Source of the DNA: an uncultured bacterium
GTDB lineage: Bacteria > Bacillota > Clostridia > Lachnospirales > Lachnospiraceae
Reading direction: 5' to 3'
Assembly (NCBI GenBank): GCA_905215155.1
Contig: CAJMPJ010000068.1
Location: 1 to 13,788, forward strand
Length of the DNA stretch: 13,788 nt
This document shows, in pieces, positions 1 to 6,739 of the stretch. The stretch's first letter is position 1; every line of letters begins with the position of its first letter. Under the pieces are notes generated by a model, which was not told where the DNA came from, ran no database searches, and saw nothing but the letters and a program-made list of their open reading frames with translations. The translations under genes and the position numbers were made by a program.

Positions 1-1602
1 CAAATGAATATAGAGCAAATGTTCCGGCTTGCGGACCGGGAGAACAAGTCATGGGAATTAGAAGCTCTTTGCAGGACAAAAGCTCTGGAAAGTGCATCTG
101 CCCAAGGATTAGATAAAAATCTGTTTCTCAATGTGAACTCCAATATTATCCATGATGAAGCATTCAAAAAAGGGTTTACCAAAAAACGTCTGGAAAAATA
201 CAGGCTTGATGCCGGCAAAATCATATTTGAAATCACTGAGCGGGTTGCCATATCGGACAGCAATGCGTTTTCAGGCTCTATCAGCCATTACAAAAATCAA
301 AATTACGGCATAGCCATCGACGACTTTGGAGCCGGATATTCCGGGCTCAATATCGTTGCCAGCGTCAGACCCAATCTTATCAAACTGGATATGAACCTTG
401 TAAGGGACATCGACAAAGATGAAATCAAACAGCTGCTGTGTAAAACAATGGTAAATTTCGGAAGAAGCGCAGGCATCCAATTGATTGCTGAGGGAATCGA
501 AACCGACGAGGAATTAAAAACACTGATAAAGCTGAAGGTCGATTATGGACAGGGCTATTTTTTAGGGATTCCTCAGGAGATGTTGAAAAATATCACGCCT
601 GATAACGTGGAGCTCATTAAAAAATATCATAACAAGCAATACGCTGAAAATGCCAAAAGCTCATTTTACCCCATCATTGGACACCTGGCAAAGCCTGGTT
701 ATACCTTCTCTCCCGAAGAAAAAGCGGGAAACATTTATGAGACACTGAGACAAAATCCGTCCATAACAGAATTTGCTGTTATACACAATGATATCACCGA
801 AGGCTTTATGGTGCGGGCGGATATTTACGAAATGTTCGGCGGCAGGTACGGGCATAGTCTCTATTCCAAAAAAGCCATTAAAGAATTGATTAAAACGGAC
901 TTTATGAAAGTAAATTATAAAATGACGACGGATCAGGTTTCAAGACTTGCCATGCAGAGGACTCTGGATCAACTCTATAATCCCATCGTAGTGGAAAAAG
1001 ACAACAAATATTTAGGTGTCGTAACCATCAAAGATCTGTTGAATGCATGTACACAGGTAGAAATTGACCGTGCCATGCATTCCAATCCCCTGACAGGCTT
1101 GCCGGGTAATTTGCTGATTGAAAAAGAAATTTTAAGCCGCATTGTGGGAGATGACCCCTATTGCATCACCTACTATGATATTGATAATTTTAAAGCTTAC
1201 AATGACGCCTATGGGTTTAATAACGGTGATAAAATGTTGGTGCTGTTAGCTGATATCCTGCGGGACTGTGCCAGCCATAATGAATTTATCGGGCATATCG
1301 GCGGTGACGATTTCATTATGATCTGTGATTACCACGAAGGGGAAAAATACTGCAATAAGGTGGTGGACAAGTTCGCTGCGGCCGTTCTCTCCCTCTATCG
1401 GGAACAGGATGCTAAAAGAGGCTATATTGTTTCCAAAAACAGACACGGCGTTACGGAAAATTTCCCCATTGCAAGTCTTTCCATCGCAGGAATCTCCAAC
1501 CGGACCAATGCCTACCGCAGGCTCAGTGATTTTTCAGACGACATCTCCCAATTAAAAAAGAGGTGCAAAATGATGCTGGGAAATTATATTGAGATTATTT
1601 AG
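1..1602 (+). CDS. EAL-CBS-GGDEF cyclic-di-GMP signalling protein, 5'-partial
   Basis: This is the 3' part of a cytoplasmic c-di-GMP turnover protein. The frame is open to the window edge, and the first ATG (position 4) lies inside the EAL domain, so the true start and the ELL/EAL signature are upstream. Residues below are numbered from that ATG. The EAL phosphodiesterase part (about 1-205) keeps the metal and catalytic motifs: FEITE (E76/E79), DDFGAGYS (D106-D107), AEGIET (E163) and GQGYFLG. A CBS-pair-like region follows (about 220-350), then a GGDEF domain (about 360-525) that opens with NPLTGLPGN, has a DIDNFK metal site, and carries GGDDF at 433-437 instead of GGDEF/GGEEF. No RxxD inhibitory site precedes it. 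EAL-CBS-GGDEF is a known bacterial architecture; CBS pairs usually sense adenine nucleotides. The phosphodiesterase is probably active. Cyclase activity is uncertain because of the Glu-to-Asp change. The family call is firm; the net activity is not. Confidence 0.93.
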   Translation, partial: QMNIEQMFRLADRENKSWELEALCRTKALESASAQGLDKNLFLNVNSNIIHDEAFKKGFTKKRLEKYRLDAGKIIFEITERVAISDSNAFSGSISHYKNQNYGIAIDDFGAGYSGLNIVASVRPNLIKLDMNLVRDIDKDEIKQLLCKTMVNFGRSAGIQLIAEGIETDEELKTLIKLKVDYGQGYFLGIPQEMLKNITPDNVELIKKYHNKQYAENAKSSFYPIIGHLAKPGYTFSPEEKAGNIYETLRQNPSITEFAVIHNDITEGFMVRADIYEMFGGRYGHSLYSKKAIKELIKTDFMKVNYKMTTDQVSRLAMQRTLDQLYNPIVVEKDNKYLGVVTIKDLLNACTQVEIDRAMHSNPLTGLPGNLLIEKEILSRIVGDDPYCITYYDIDNFKAYNDAYGFNNGDKMLVLLADILRDCASHNEFIGHIGGDDFIMICDYHEGEKYCNKVVDKFAAAVLSLYREQDAKRGYIVSKNRHGVTENFPIASLSIAGISNRTNAYRRLSDFSDDISQLKKRCKMMLGNYIEII

Positions 1603-1697
1603 CCATGAGTATATAAACGCTTAAAAGGGTGCCGCAAAACGAAATTTACAAACAAGAGGGATATCTGGATATAAAACCAGAACCGGAATTCTGTCTG

Positions 1698-1732
1698 AAG
1701 CCGTCGGGTGTTATCTGCACCGGGCTTTTTTT
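1698..1732 (+). terminator. Probable intrinsic terminator of the EAL-CBS-GGDEF gene
   Basis: A GC-rich stem (AAGCC, bulge GT, CGG, bulge G, TG, pairing with CACCGGGCTT) around a 7-nt loop runs straight into seven Ts. It lies about 95 bp after the stop codon. The two bulges make it less certain than the other terminators in the window. Confidence 0.6.
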
Positions 1733-1748
1733 CTTATTAACACGTATC

Positions 1749-1853
1749 TTAATGAAACATGAGCCTTTTCATTTCCGCTGGATATCTCCAATACAGTTTT
1801 TCAAGAGTGTATCCTTTGTTACGTCTTGCTTCTCTAAGCCGACTTCCAAACAT
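1749..1853 (-). pseudogene. Truncated XRE-type (HTH) repressor start
   Basis: A 34-codon minus-strand ORF starts at ATG 1853, preceded by a good ribosome binding site (GAGAGGGG, 5 nt spacing). Its first 20 residues, MFGSRLREARRNKGYTLEKL, look like helices 1-2 of a Cro/C1-type HTH domain. After that the frame continues with an unrelated tail (YWRYPAEMKRLMFH) and stops. An XRE repressor domain needs about 55-60 residues for the DNA-binding fold, so this is most likely the surviving 5' end of a repressor gene. The palindrome upstream (1874-1887) would suit autoregulation. It lies head-to-head with the small plus-strand ORF at 2030, an arrangement typical of phage or integrative-element control regions. 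The similarity is judged by eye. Confidence 0.55.
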
Positions 1854-1873
1854 ATTATCCCCTCTCTTGATGA

Positions 1874-1887
1874 ATATGTTGTCATAT
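1874..1887. promoter_or_regulatory. Operator-like palindrome upstream of the XRE relic
   Basis: ATATG-TTGT-CATAT is a perfect 5+5 bp inverted repeat, 20 bp upstream of the XRE relic start and on the side facing the divergent small ORF. Size and position fit a Cro/C1-type repressor site. AT-rich sequence can produce this by chance. Confidence 0.3.
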
Positions 1888-2029
1888 TTAATAACTTAAA
1901 TCAATGTAAAACTTAAAAAGTTATTTATAACAACAAAATAATAAAGGAAAAGTCACAAGAGGATGATTCTAAGTGAGCAACAAGTACAACCGGTACCGCA
2001 TAAGGTTAAGAGAAAGGAAGGTGCTGCAT

Positions 2030-2188
2030 ATGGTTGTTCTTGAGAAAAAGATCGGCAATACAATTATACGTGCTCATGATGATTGCTTTGTAAAAACAGA
2101 AGAAGAGCGTCAGCAGATTCTTGATAATATCAGCCGTATCGCCAGTGGGATTTATCAGGAGAAAGAACGAAAAGAGAAATCCGGTTGA
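2030..2188 (+). CDS. Small TnpW-like hypothetical protein
   Basis: This is a 52-residue charged protein. The start chosen is ATG 2030, with GGAAGG about 8 nt upstream; the frame also extends to GTG 1973 (71 aa), preceded by AGAGG. The segment KKIGNTIIRAHDDCF followed by an amphipathic helix (EEERQQILDNISRIA) resembles the layout of TnpW-like small proteins that accompany serine-recombinase elements in Clostridia. That resemblance is from memory and weak. An alternative 26-codon ORF (1963-2043, MILSEQQVQPVPHKVKRKEG...) overlaps the start in another frame. An RBS-like GGAGGG and a three-codon ATG-AAA-TTC-TAA follow at about 2209-2238, as if a downstream gene had been cut off just after its start. 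Function is unknown; it is probably a leftover of a mobile element. Confidence 0.5.
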   Translation: MVVLEKKIGNTIIRAHDDCFVKTEEERQQILDNISRIASGIYQEKERKEKSG

Positions 2189-2646
2189 TACCGGAGCTGT
2201 TGGACAAGCGGAGGGTTATTAGCGGTATGAAATTCTAAGTGTACCACGTTCTTTCACAAACTCTTCACAGATCCATCAAACTCCCGTCACAATTTGCAGG
2301 TATATTAATAATCACAAAGAGGCCAATAACCTTTTTAATATACTTTTTTTCATATAGCCGGCAGGATTCCCCCATCTTGCCGGCTCCTCCCATTTATGGA
2401 GTTAATCCTTCTTTTGAAATCCATCAAGTACTTCATAAGAGCAGATCTGTTTGTATTGCATACAAAATCTTTTATGCAACGCTGTTTGTAATTCTTTCCC
2501 CGGGTATCAATGTTATCAATTATTGTTTAGCAAAATATTGTGTGAAGAAGTCATAAAAATTTATAACCATATCAATTTTAATGAACTTGAGAAACTATAA
2601 GAATAAAAAAATGGAACAACAGGAATATAAAGATGATAGGAAAAGG
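2189..2646. other. Gene-poor stretch, probable mobile-element debris
   Basis: No convincing gene is seen. The longest open frame (GTG 2239 to 2556) has no ribosome binding site and an unnatural composition. The stretch holds the 10-bp sequence ATTCTAAGTG at 2232-2241, also found at 1966-1975, so two copies bracket the small ORF. It also holds a strong hairpin at 2356-2385. Confidence 0.5.
2356..2385. repeat. 12-bp inverted repeat (hairpin), loop TCCCCC
   Basis: AGCCGGCAGGAT and ATCTTGCCGGCT pair over 12 bp with a single G-U wobble and enclose a 6-nt loop. No T tract follows on either strand, so it is not a standard terminator. It sits alone in AT-rich, gene-free DNA and could be a folded RNA, a small repetitive element or the end of a lost mobile element. 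Confidence 0.7.
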
Positions 2647-2681
2647 AAAAATGCCCTCAAGATTAATTTGAGGACATTTTT
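2647..2681. terminator. Strong bidirectional terminator
   Basis: AAAAATG-C-CCTCAA and TTGAGG-A-CATTTTT form a 14-bp stem with one mismatch. A flanking A tract on the left and T tract on the right allow function in both directions. No intact gene ends nearby, so it probably served a gene that has since been lost. Confidence 0.8.
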
Positions 2682-2920
2682 CTGACTGAGGTTTTAGCAG
2701 TCAACAAATACTTCATTAACAACCTATTGTTATTTCCGCATTGTCATCCATGCTTTTCCCCTCTGGTTTTGTTGTGTTTCTTGAACACAGTATTATTATG
2801 AGCATAAGCTATGAAAATATTATGCCAATAAAAGTAAAATAATTGGTAGATAATTAGGATTTCCCGTATCAATGTACAATAAACTTAATATTGATCGTTC
2901 GTAATTAGTGTTGTGTATTA

Positions 2921-2950
2921 ATAAAGAATATTTACATAATGCAGCATTCC
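2921..2950 (+). promoter_or_regulatory. Possible sigma-A promoter of the acetyltransferase gene
   Basis: TTGTGT (2921-2926), an 18-bp spacer and CATAAT (2945-2950) lie about 33 bp before the start codon. Both boxes deviate from consensus, and the surrounding AT-rich DNA offers alternatives. Confidence 0.35.
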
Positions 2951-2982
2951 AGATAAAATAAAAATATGGGGAGGTTATTTGA

Positions 2983-3444
2983 ATGAAATATAGAAAAGGT
3001 AATTTAGATGACTGTAAAGCAATTTATTCTTTGGTTTGTGATATGGAAAACAAGGAACTTTCCTACGACAGATTTTTCGCAATCTATCGGGATCAGGTAA
3101 GTGATTGCCATTATTATTGCTTGGTCTGTGAAGAGGACGGTACAGTGTTTGGCGTTTTAAACATGCGTTTTGAAGCACAATTACATCATGCGGAGCAAAT
3201 CGCAGAAATTCTTGAATTTGCAATTGCCAATACATGCAGAAACAAAGGCATTGGAAAAGAAATGTTTTTTCAAAGCTGTCAGATCGCAAAAAACAACGGC
3301 TGTTCACAAATAGAGGTAGCTTGCAACCAATTACGTAAAAATACGCATCGCTTTTATATGAGAGAAGGTATGCAGAATTTTCATTATAAATTTTCAAAAC
3401 AACTGTTTGATGAAAGTATACAGCAAAATGCAATTGGAAAATAA
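2983..3444 (+). CDS. GNAT family N-acetyltransferase, PhnO-like
   Basis: This cytoplasmic acetyl-CoA-dependent N-acetyltransferase has 153 residues, a full-length GNAT fold. The acetyl-CoA pyrophosphate loop is R86-N-K-G89-I-G91-K (motif A, R/Q-x-x-G-x-G/A), and a C-terminal Y125 in HRFYMREGM sits where GNATs place the general acid. The central part (LHHAEQIAEILEFAI, then CRNKGIGKEMF) and the HRFYMREG...F ending match the PhnO (aminoalkylphosphonate acetyltransferase) branch as I know it. No phosphonate genes are nearby, so the substrate is open; small amines or a drug are alternatives. The start is supported by GGGGAGG 8 nt upstream. It is monocistronic and faces the small minus-strand gene that follows. 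Fold assignment is firm, subfamily moderate. Confidence 0.9.
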   Translation: MKYRKGNLDDCKAIYSLVCDMENKELSYDRFFAIYRDQVSDCHYYCLVCEEDGTVFGVLNMRFEAQLHHAEQIAEILEFAIANTCRNKGIGKEMFFQSCQIAKNNGCSQIEVACNQLRKNTHRFYMREGMQNFHYKFSKQLFDESIQQNAIGK

Positions 3445-3495
3445 ACCTTAATTTTCTGTGTATAAGTATAATACCAAGTTAATAAAACTAATATT

Positions 3496-3759
3496 TTAAT
3501 AGGCGTTAATAGCCCAAAGTTCCTGGTCCAAAAAGTGCACGAGTTTTATCGTGTGCCGTATATCATACACAGTAACCTCACAGATATAAGTAGTTTTACG
3601 GGATCCCCTTTTCGTTTCAATAATACGGTCAATAGAGAAGTCCGTGTAAGAATCATCGGGGAAAATATATCGAAAATAAAGAGGTATACAATCCCCTTTC
3701 GTATTAAAACTTGCAATCACCGGAACGTTTATTCTAGCAGATAGATTAATGTATGCCAT
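3496..3759 (-). CDS. Small conserved-looking protein, probably SOS-regulated
   Basis: This 87-residue protein has no recognised family. The start is ATG 3759, preceded by GAGGTG at 6 nt spacing. The frame opens 11 codons further upstream, but those codons have no ribosome binding site. The sequence (MAYINLSARINVPVIASF...) is rich in alternating hydrophobic/polar stretches that suggest a small beta-rich domain, with a central basic KRGSRK loop and a late VYDIRHTIKLVHF strand. There is no signal peptide or membrane segment. The promoter spacer contains a near-consensus LexA box, so DNA-damage induction is inferred. Function is unknown. It could be an accessory to translesion or repair proteins, but no repair gene lies next to it. 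Convergent with the acetyltransferase, 51 bp apart. Confidence 0.78.
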   Translation of the reverse strand: MAYINLSARINVPVIASFNTKGDCIPLYFRYIFPDDSYTDFSIDRIIETKRGSRKTTYICEVTVYDIRHTIKLVHFLDQELWAINAY

Positions 3760-3778
3760 AAATTTCACCTCAATAATC

Positions 3779-3808
3779 AGGATAACAAACATATGTTCTG
3801 TATTGCAA
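3779..3808 (-). promoter_or_regulatory. Promoter with embedded LexA (SOS) box
   Basis: On the minus strand, TTGCAA (3803-3808), an 18-bp spacer and TATCCT (3779-3784) form a plausible promoter 19 bp before the start codon. The spacer holds GAACATATGTTT (3787-3798). With its flanks this matches 12 of 14 positions of the Bacillus LexA consensus CGAACRNRYGTTYC. An operator between the -35 and -10 boxes is the classic repressing position. Confidence 0.6.
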
Positions 3809-3825
3809 TAGGAAATAAAAGGGAG

Positions 3826-3885
3826 AAAATAGCCTGGAGGGCTAAGAAAATCACCGGGAAAGAAACCGAAGCCATGAAATTATAA
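3826..3885 (+). pseudogene. Possible resolvase C-terminal remnant
   Basis: Read in one frame, this stretch gives IAWRAKKITGKETEAMKL before a stop. The WRxxxITxxxAMxL pattern resembles the C-terminal DNA-binding helix-turn-helix of small serine recombinases (resolvases). There is no start, no ribosome binding site and no catalytic domain upstream. If real, it is a short decayed fragment. The evidence is weak and could be chance. Confidence 0.2.
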
Positions 3886-3972
3886 GCTGGTTTCGATCAC
3901 GGTTAGCTTCTTTACTGCGAATGAAAAGTGCATAGCAACACAGCATTTGATTGTGGCGCATTGAAGGGATAA

Positions 3973-4451
3973 TATGGCGGATATCCGGTACTTAGGCTCT
4001 TTTCACCGATTACCGATACCGGCGAAGTCCCAACGAATTAGCCCATCTGGAAATTGTGGCCGCTATCGTTCACCAATTAACCAGAAACCTGACCCCGGAA
4101 CAGGTAGTAGAATCAGGCTTTGGTCCATATTACATTGACCATACGACTGGAATCTGGCCCCAGTCAGCCGGAGGGGTACCGTTCAATGCCTGTGAGTTCC
4201 AGTCAAAAGGAGATCCAATTACTGATTTAGTCGAAGATATGGCAGCCGAACAGAAAGCGCGGAGTACTTATGACAACATTTTGCGCGTGATAACCGACCC
4301 GGAGATTTGTGATCCGATCCGTTATTTGAGAGAACGCGAAATTGTTCATTTCCAGAGATTCGGAGAAGCATTACGGATCACCCAGGATAATCTGGACAGC
4401 AAGAATTTCTATGCCTTCAATCCCAGTTTTGATATCAGAAAACCATGTTAA
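3973..4451 (+). pseudogene. Decayed manganese catalase (CotJC-like) gene
   Basis: The 3' two thirds read in one clean frame from about 4032 to the stop at 4449-4451. That part matches the C-terminal region of CotJC-type Mn catalases: ELAHLEIVAAIVHQLTRNL, the YYIDHTTG...PFNACEFQSKGDPITDL segment, DMAAEQKARSTYDNIL, and REREIVHFQRFGEALRITQDNL. It keeps the dimanganese ligand motifs ExxH (ELAH), E of AAEQ and H of EIVHF. Upstream the gene is broken. YGG, IRYLG and TDTGE fragments lie in three different frames (about 3973, 3980 and 4012), with about 8 codons missing between YGG and IRYL, more between IRYL and TDTGE, and a +5 shift near 4024-4034. The N-terminal ferritin-like helix and first Glu ligand are gone. 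An intact family member has roughly 190-200 residues; only about 139 are in frame. The relatives act in the spore coat or in peroxide defence. Confidence 0.88.
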
Positions 4452-4498
4452 TAAAAACAGGCTGCAGTGCAATTTTATGCTGCAGCCTGTTTTTATTA
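4449..4498 (+). terminator. Very strong terminator overlapping the catalase stop codon
   Basis: AAAAACAGGCTGCAG and CTGCAGCCTGTTTTT pair perfectly over 15 bp. The stem extends to 19 bp by including the stop codon TAA and matching A/T flanks, with a 12-nt loop. The mirrored A and T tracts allow use in both directions. It is intact although the gene before it is broken. Confidence 0.93.
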
Positions 4499-4540
4499 GC
4501 CAAATTCCCCGCTTTTTCAGCAAAAGTTTCCTTTATTCGA

Positions 4541-4569
4541 TTGACGGAGGCTGTTTATACTAGTAAAAT
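4541..4569 (+). promoter_or_regulatory. Sigma-A promoter of the FtsA-like gene
   Basis: TTGACG (4541-4546), an exact 17-bp spacer and TAAAAT (4564-4569) match the housekeeping consensus at 10 of 12 positions, 35 bp before the start codon. This suggests expression during growth rather than only in sporulation. Confidence 0.7.
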
Positions 4570-4604
4570 AAAAGGCAAATAGATAAGAGAATGGGGCATT
4601 ATTT

Positions 4605-6614
4605 ATGGATAACAGAAATAGCATTTTGACAGACACACTTCCGGATCAGGCTATTTTCGCACTGGATATCGGAACCCGCAGCATTATCGGTATGGTGGGA
4701 ATGCCGGATGGGGAGAGAATTCATATCGTTGCCATAGAGAAGGCCGAGCATACTAAACGAGCGATGATTGACGGCCAGATCGAGGATATTGACCAGGTGG
4801 CCAAGATTGCCGGTCAGGTTAAGGAAAGGCTTGAAAAGAAACTGGGATGCAGGCTTCATAAGGTGTGCGTGGCAGCAGCAGGAAGAGCACTGCGGACGGA
4901 AAGCGTTACCTTTGAGATGGAACTTTCCAGGGCACAGAAGATTGATGCAGAAGCTGTCAGCAGACTGGAAGCCGGTGCAATCAGTGAAGCCGAAAAGATA
5001 TTTATGAGCAGGGAAGGCAAGGATTCTGACCGGCAGTTTTATCTGGTAGGCTATACGGTCAGCCGGTATTACCTGGATAATTATATGATATCCAATCTGG
5101 TGGATCATCATGGACGAGTATTAAAAGCGGACATTATAGCGACCTTCCTTCCCACAGAAGTAGTAGAAAGTCTTTATTCCGCCATGCACAAGATCAATCT
5201 TGAGGTGGCAAGCCTGACTCTGGAGCCTATTGCTGCGATCAATGCTGCAATTCCTCAAAACATCCGGTTACTGAACCTGGCTATGGTGGATATCGGTGCC
5301 GGAACCTCAGATATTGCTGTATGCCGGGATGGAAGTGTAACTGGATACACCATGGCTATCCTGGCAGGAGATGAGATTACCGAGTCGATTATGAAAGAGT
5401 ACCTGGTGGACTTTGATACGGCGGAGAAGATTAAGTCAGAGATAGATGAAATGGAAGAACTGCATTTTACTGATATTCTGGGATTTGAACAGACCATAAC
5501 CAGAGAATCTATCTTTGAAAGCATTAAGGAAGCCTCTTTTCGGCTTTGTGAAGAAATATCTGCAAAGATCATAGAGATCAACGGAGGAATGCCGTCTGCG
5601 GTATTTTTAGCAGGAGGCGGAAGCAGACTGGCCGGTTTAAAAGAGGGGATCGTGGAGCATTTAAAGATTGATCCCAAACGAGTGGCCATTGCAGGCAATA
5701 ATTTTAAGATCAATGCCTATTCAGAGGAATACGACCTTGAGAATCCGGAATACGCAACTCCCTTGGGAATCGTCATTTCCGCAGGCTTTAACATCGTCAA
5801 TGACAGCTACCGGATTACCTTAAATGACCGGCCGGCTAAGATCTTCCGCAATGGAAGCTTTACGGTAATGGATGTGCTGATGATGAACGGCTATAATTAT
5901 CAGGATATGATCGGACGTTCCGGACAGAATCTGGTGGTAAGCGTCAATGGCAAGAGAACCATTTTCTACGGGGAAAAAGCAGAGCCTTCGGTTTTAAAAC
6001 TCAATGGAGAAGAAGCCCAGCTGTCGGACCCGGTAAATGCCGAAGACTGGATCGTATTCATTCCTGCCAAACACGGGAAGAGTGCCGCAGCTAAACTGTC
6101 CGATGTGACACCGCTTGGCCCGGACAAGAGGGTGGTGGTAAACGGGCAGCTTGTAAAAGAAGATGTTGTCTTAAAATCCGGTGATAAAATAGAAATAGAA
6201 GAGCTTGTTAAAGAATCAGATCCTGTTGAGGAGCAGGAGGTACTTTTTGCAGCAGAACGGGAAGAAGAGAGCGGTATGGCTGTCCGTCAGGAGCATGGGC
6301 ATCCTCCTGTTTCAGGAATCCGTTTGGCACCCGCAGAAATGAGCTCCATGAATATAATCTCCGGAGCACTTAAAGAGGAAATAAAAAAGGAGCAGAAAGT
6401 CAGAGGAGAGATTACAGTTATTCTCAATGACACCCCCCTGGTTCTTCCGCCAAAGCCAAACAACCAGCCATATTATCTAATGGATATGCTGGAATATTCC
6501 GGTCTGGATTTCAAAAATCTCACAAGACATGTCATGCTTGAGGTCAACGGGGAAAACGGATATTTTCAGCAGGAATTACATAACAGAGACAATATAAGGA
6601 TTTATCAGGTTTAG
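4605..6614 (+). CDS. FtsA/PilM-like actin-fold ATPase with repeated C-terminal module
   Basis: This 669-residue cytoplasmic protein is much longer than FtsA (about 420-440). Residues about 15-405 form an actin/Hsp70-type ATPase of the FtsA class: phosphate-1 loop D21-I-G-T-R, an FtsA-like 1C subdomain (KVCVAAAGRALRTES), phosphate-2 loop D229-I-G-A-G-T-S-D, and adenosine motif AGGGSR (G337-G339). Instead of the short amphipathic membrane helix of FtsA, it has about 265 extra residues. These contain units of the form ITLND-P...MD-L...G-(N/D)-(Y/F)...VNG (about 405-485 and 603-669), a third VNG...SGDKIEIE copy (about 507-533), and an acidic linker (about 535-600). They look like beta-grasp-type domains. 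There is no ftsZ neighbour, and the gene has its own sigma-A promoter. It probably organises an envelope or division-related complex, but the partner is unknown. The ATPase fold is firm; the role is inferred. Confidence 0.88.
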   Translation: MDNRNSILTDTLPDQAIFALDIGTRSIIGMVGMPDGERIHIVAIEKAEHTKRAMIDGQIEDIDQVAKIAGQVKERLEKKLGCRLHKVCVAAAGRALRTESVTFEMELSRAQKIDAEAVSRLEAGAISEAEKIFMSREGKDSDRQFYLVGYTVSRYYLDNYMISNLVDHHGRVLKADIIATFLPTEVVESLYSAMHKINLEVASLTLEPIAAINAAIPQNIRLLNLAMVDIGAGTSDIAVCRDGSVTGYTMAILAGDEITESIMKEYLVDFDTAEKIKSEIDEMEELHFTDILGFEQTITRESIFESIKEASFRLCEEISAKIIEINGGMPSAVFLAGGGSRLAGLKEGIVEHLKIDPKRVAIAGNNFKINAYSEEYDLENPEYATPLGIVISAGFNIVNDSYRITLNDRPAKIFRNGSFTVMDVLMMNGYNYQDMIGRSGQNLVVSVNGKRTIFYGEKAEPSVLKLNGEEAQLSDPVNAEDWIVFIPAKHGKSAAAKLSDVTPLGPDKRVVVNGQLVKEDVVLKSGDKIEIEELVKESDPVEEQEVLFAAEREEESGMAVRQEHGHPPVSGIRLAPAEMSSMNIISGALKEEIKKEQKVRGEITVILNDTPLVLPPKPNNQPYYLMDMLEYSGLDFKNLTRHVMLEVNGENGYFQQELHNRDNIRIYQV

Positions 6615-6678
6615 ATGAAAAGCATTGAAACAATCGAAGATTGATGGATAAAAGAGATAAAAAGTAGTTCTAAAGCTC

Positions 6679-6705
6679 ACATATCAGGTATAGAAGCATA
6701 AGATA
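6679..6705 (+). promoter_or_regulatory. Sigma-K-like (late mother-cell) promoter
   Basis: CACA at 6678-6681 with its AC core (6679-6680), a 16-bp spacer and CATAAGATA (6697-6705) reproduce the sigma-K consensus (mACm, N16, CATAnnnTA) without mismatch. It lies 34 bp before the start of the Cys-rich protein gene. The motif is short, so chance is possible, but it suits a coat-type protein. Confidence 0.5.
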
Positions 6706-6739
6706 TACTACAAGCTTGATAATTGAGGAGCATATATAA

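Noticed and set aside
1629..1916. 95-codon plus-strand open frame
   Set aside because: It runs through the terminator at 1698-1732, has no ribosome binding site and an unnatural composition, and is antisense to the XRE relic.
2239..2556. 105-codon plus-strand open frame starting with GTG
   Set aside because: No ribosome binding site; it includes the 2356-2385 hairpin and has no protein-like domain pattern.
2975..3433. 152-codon minus-strand frame
   Set aside because: It is the complement of the clearly coding acetyltransferase gene and has no RBS.
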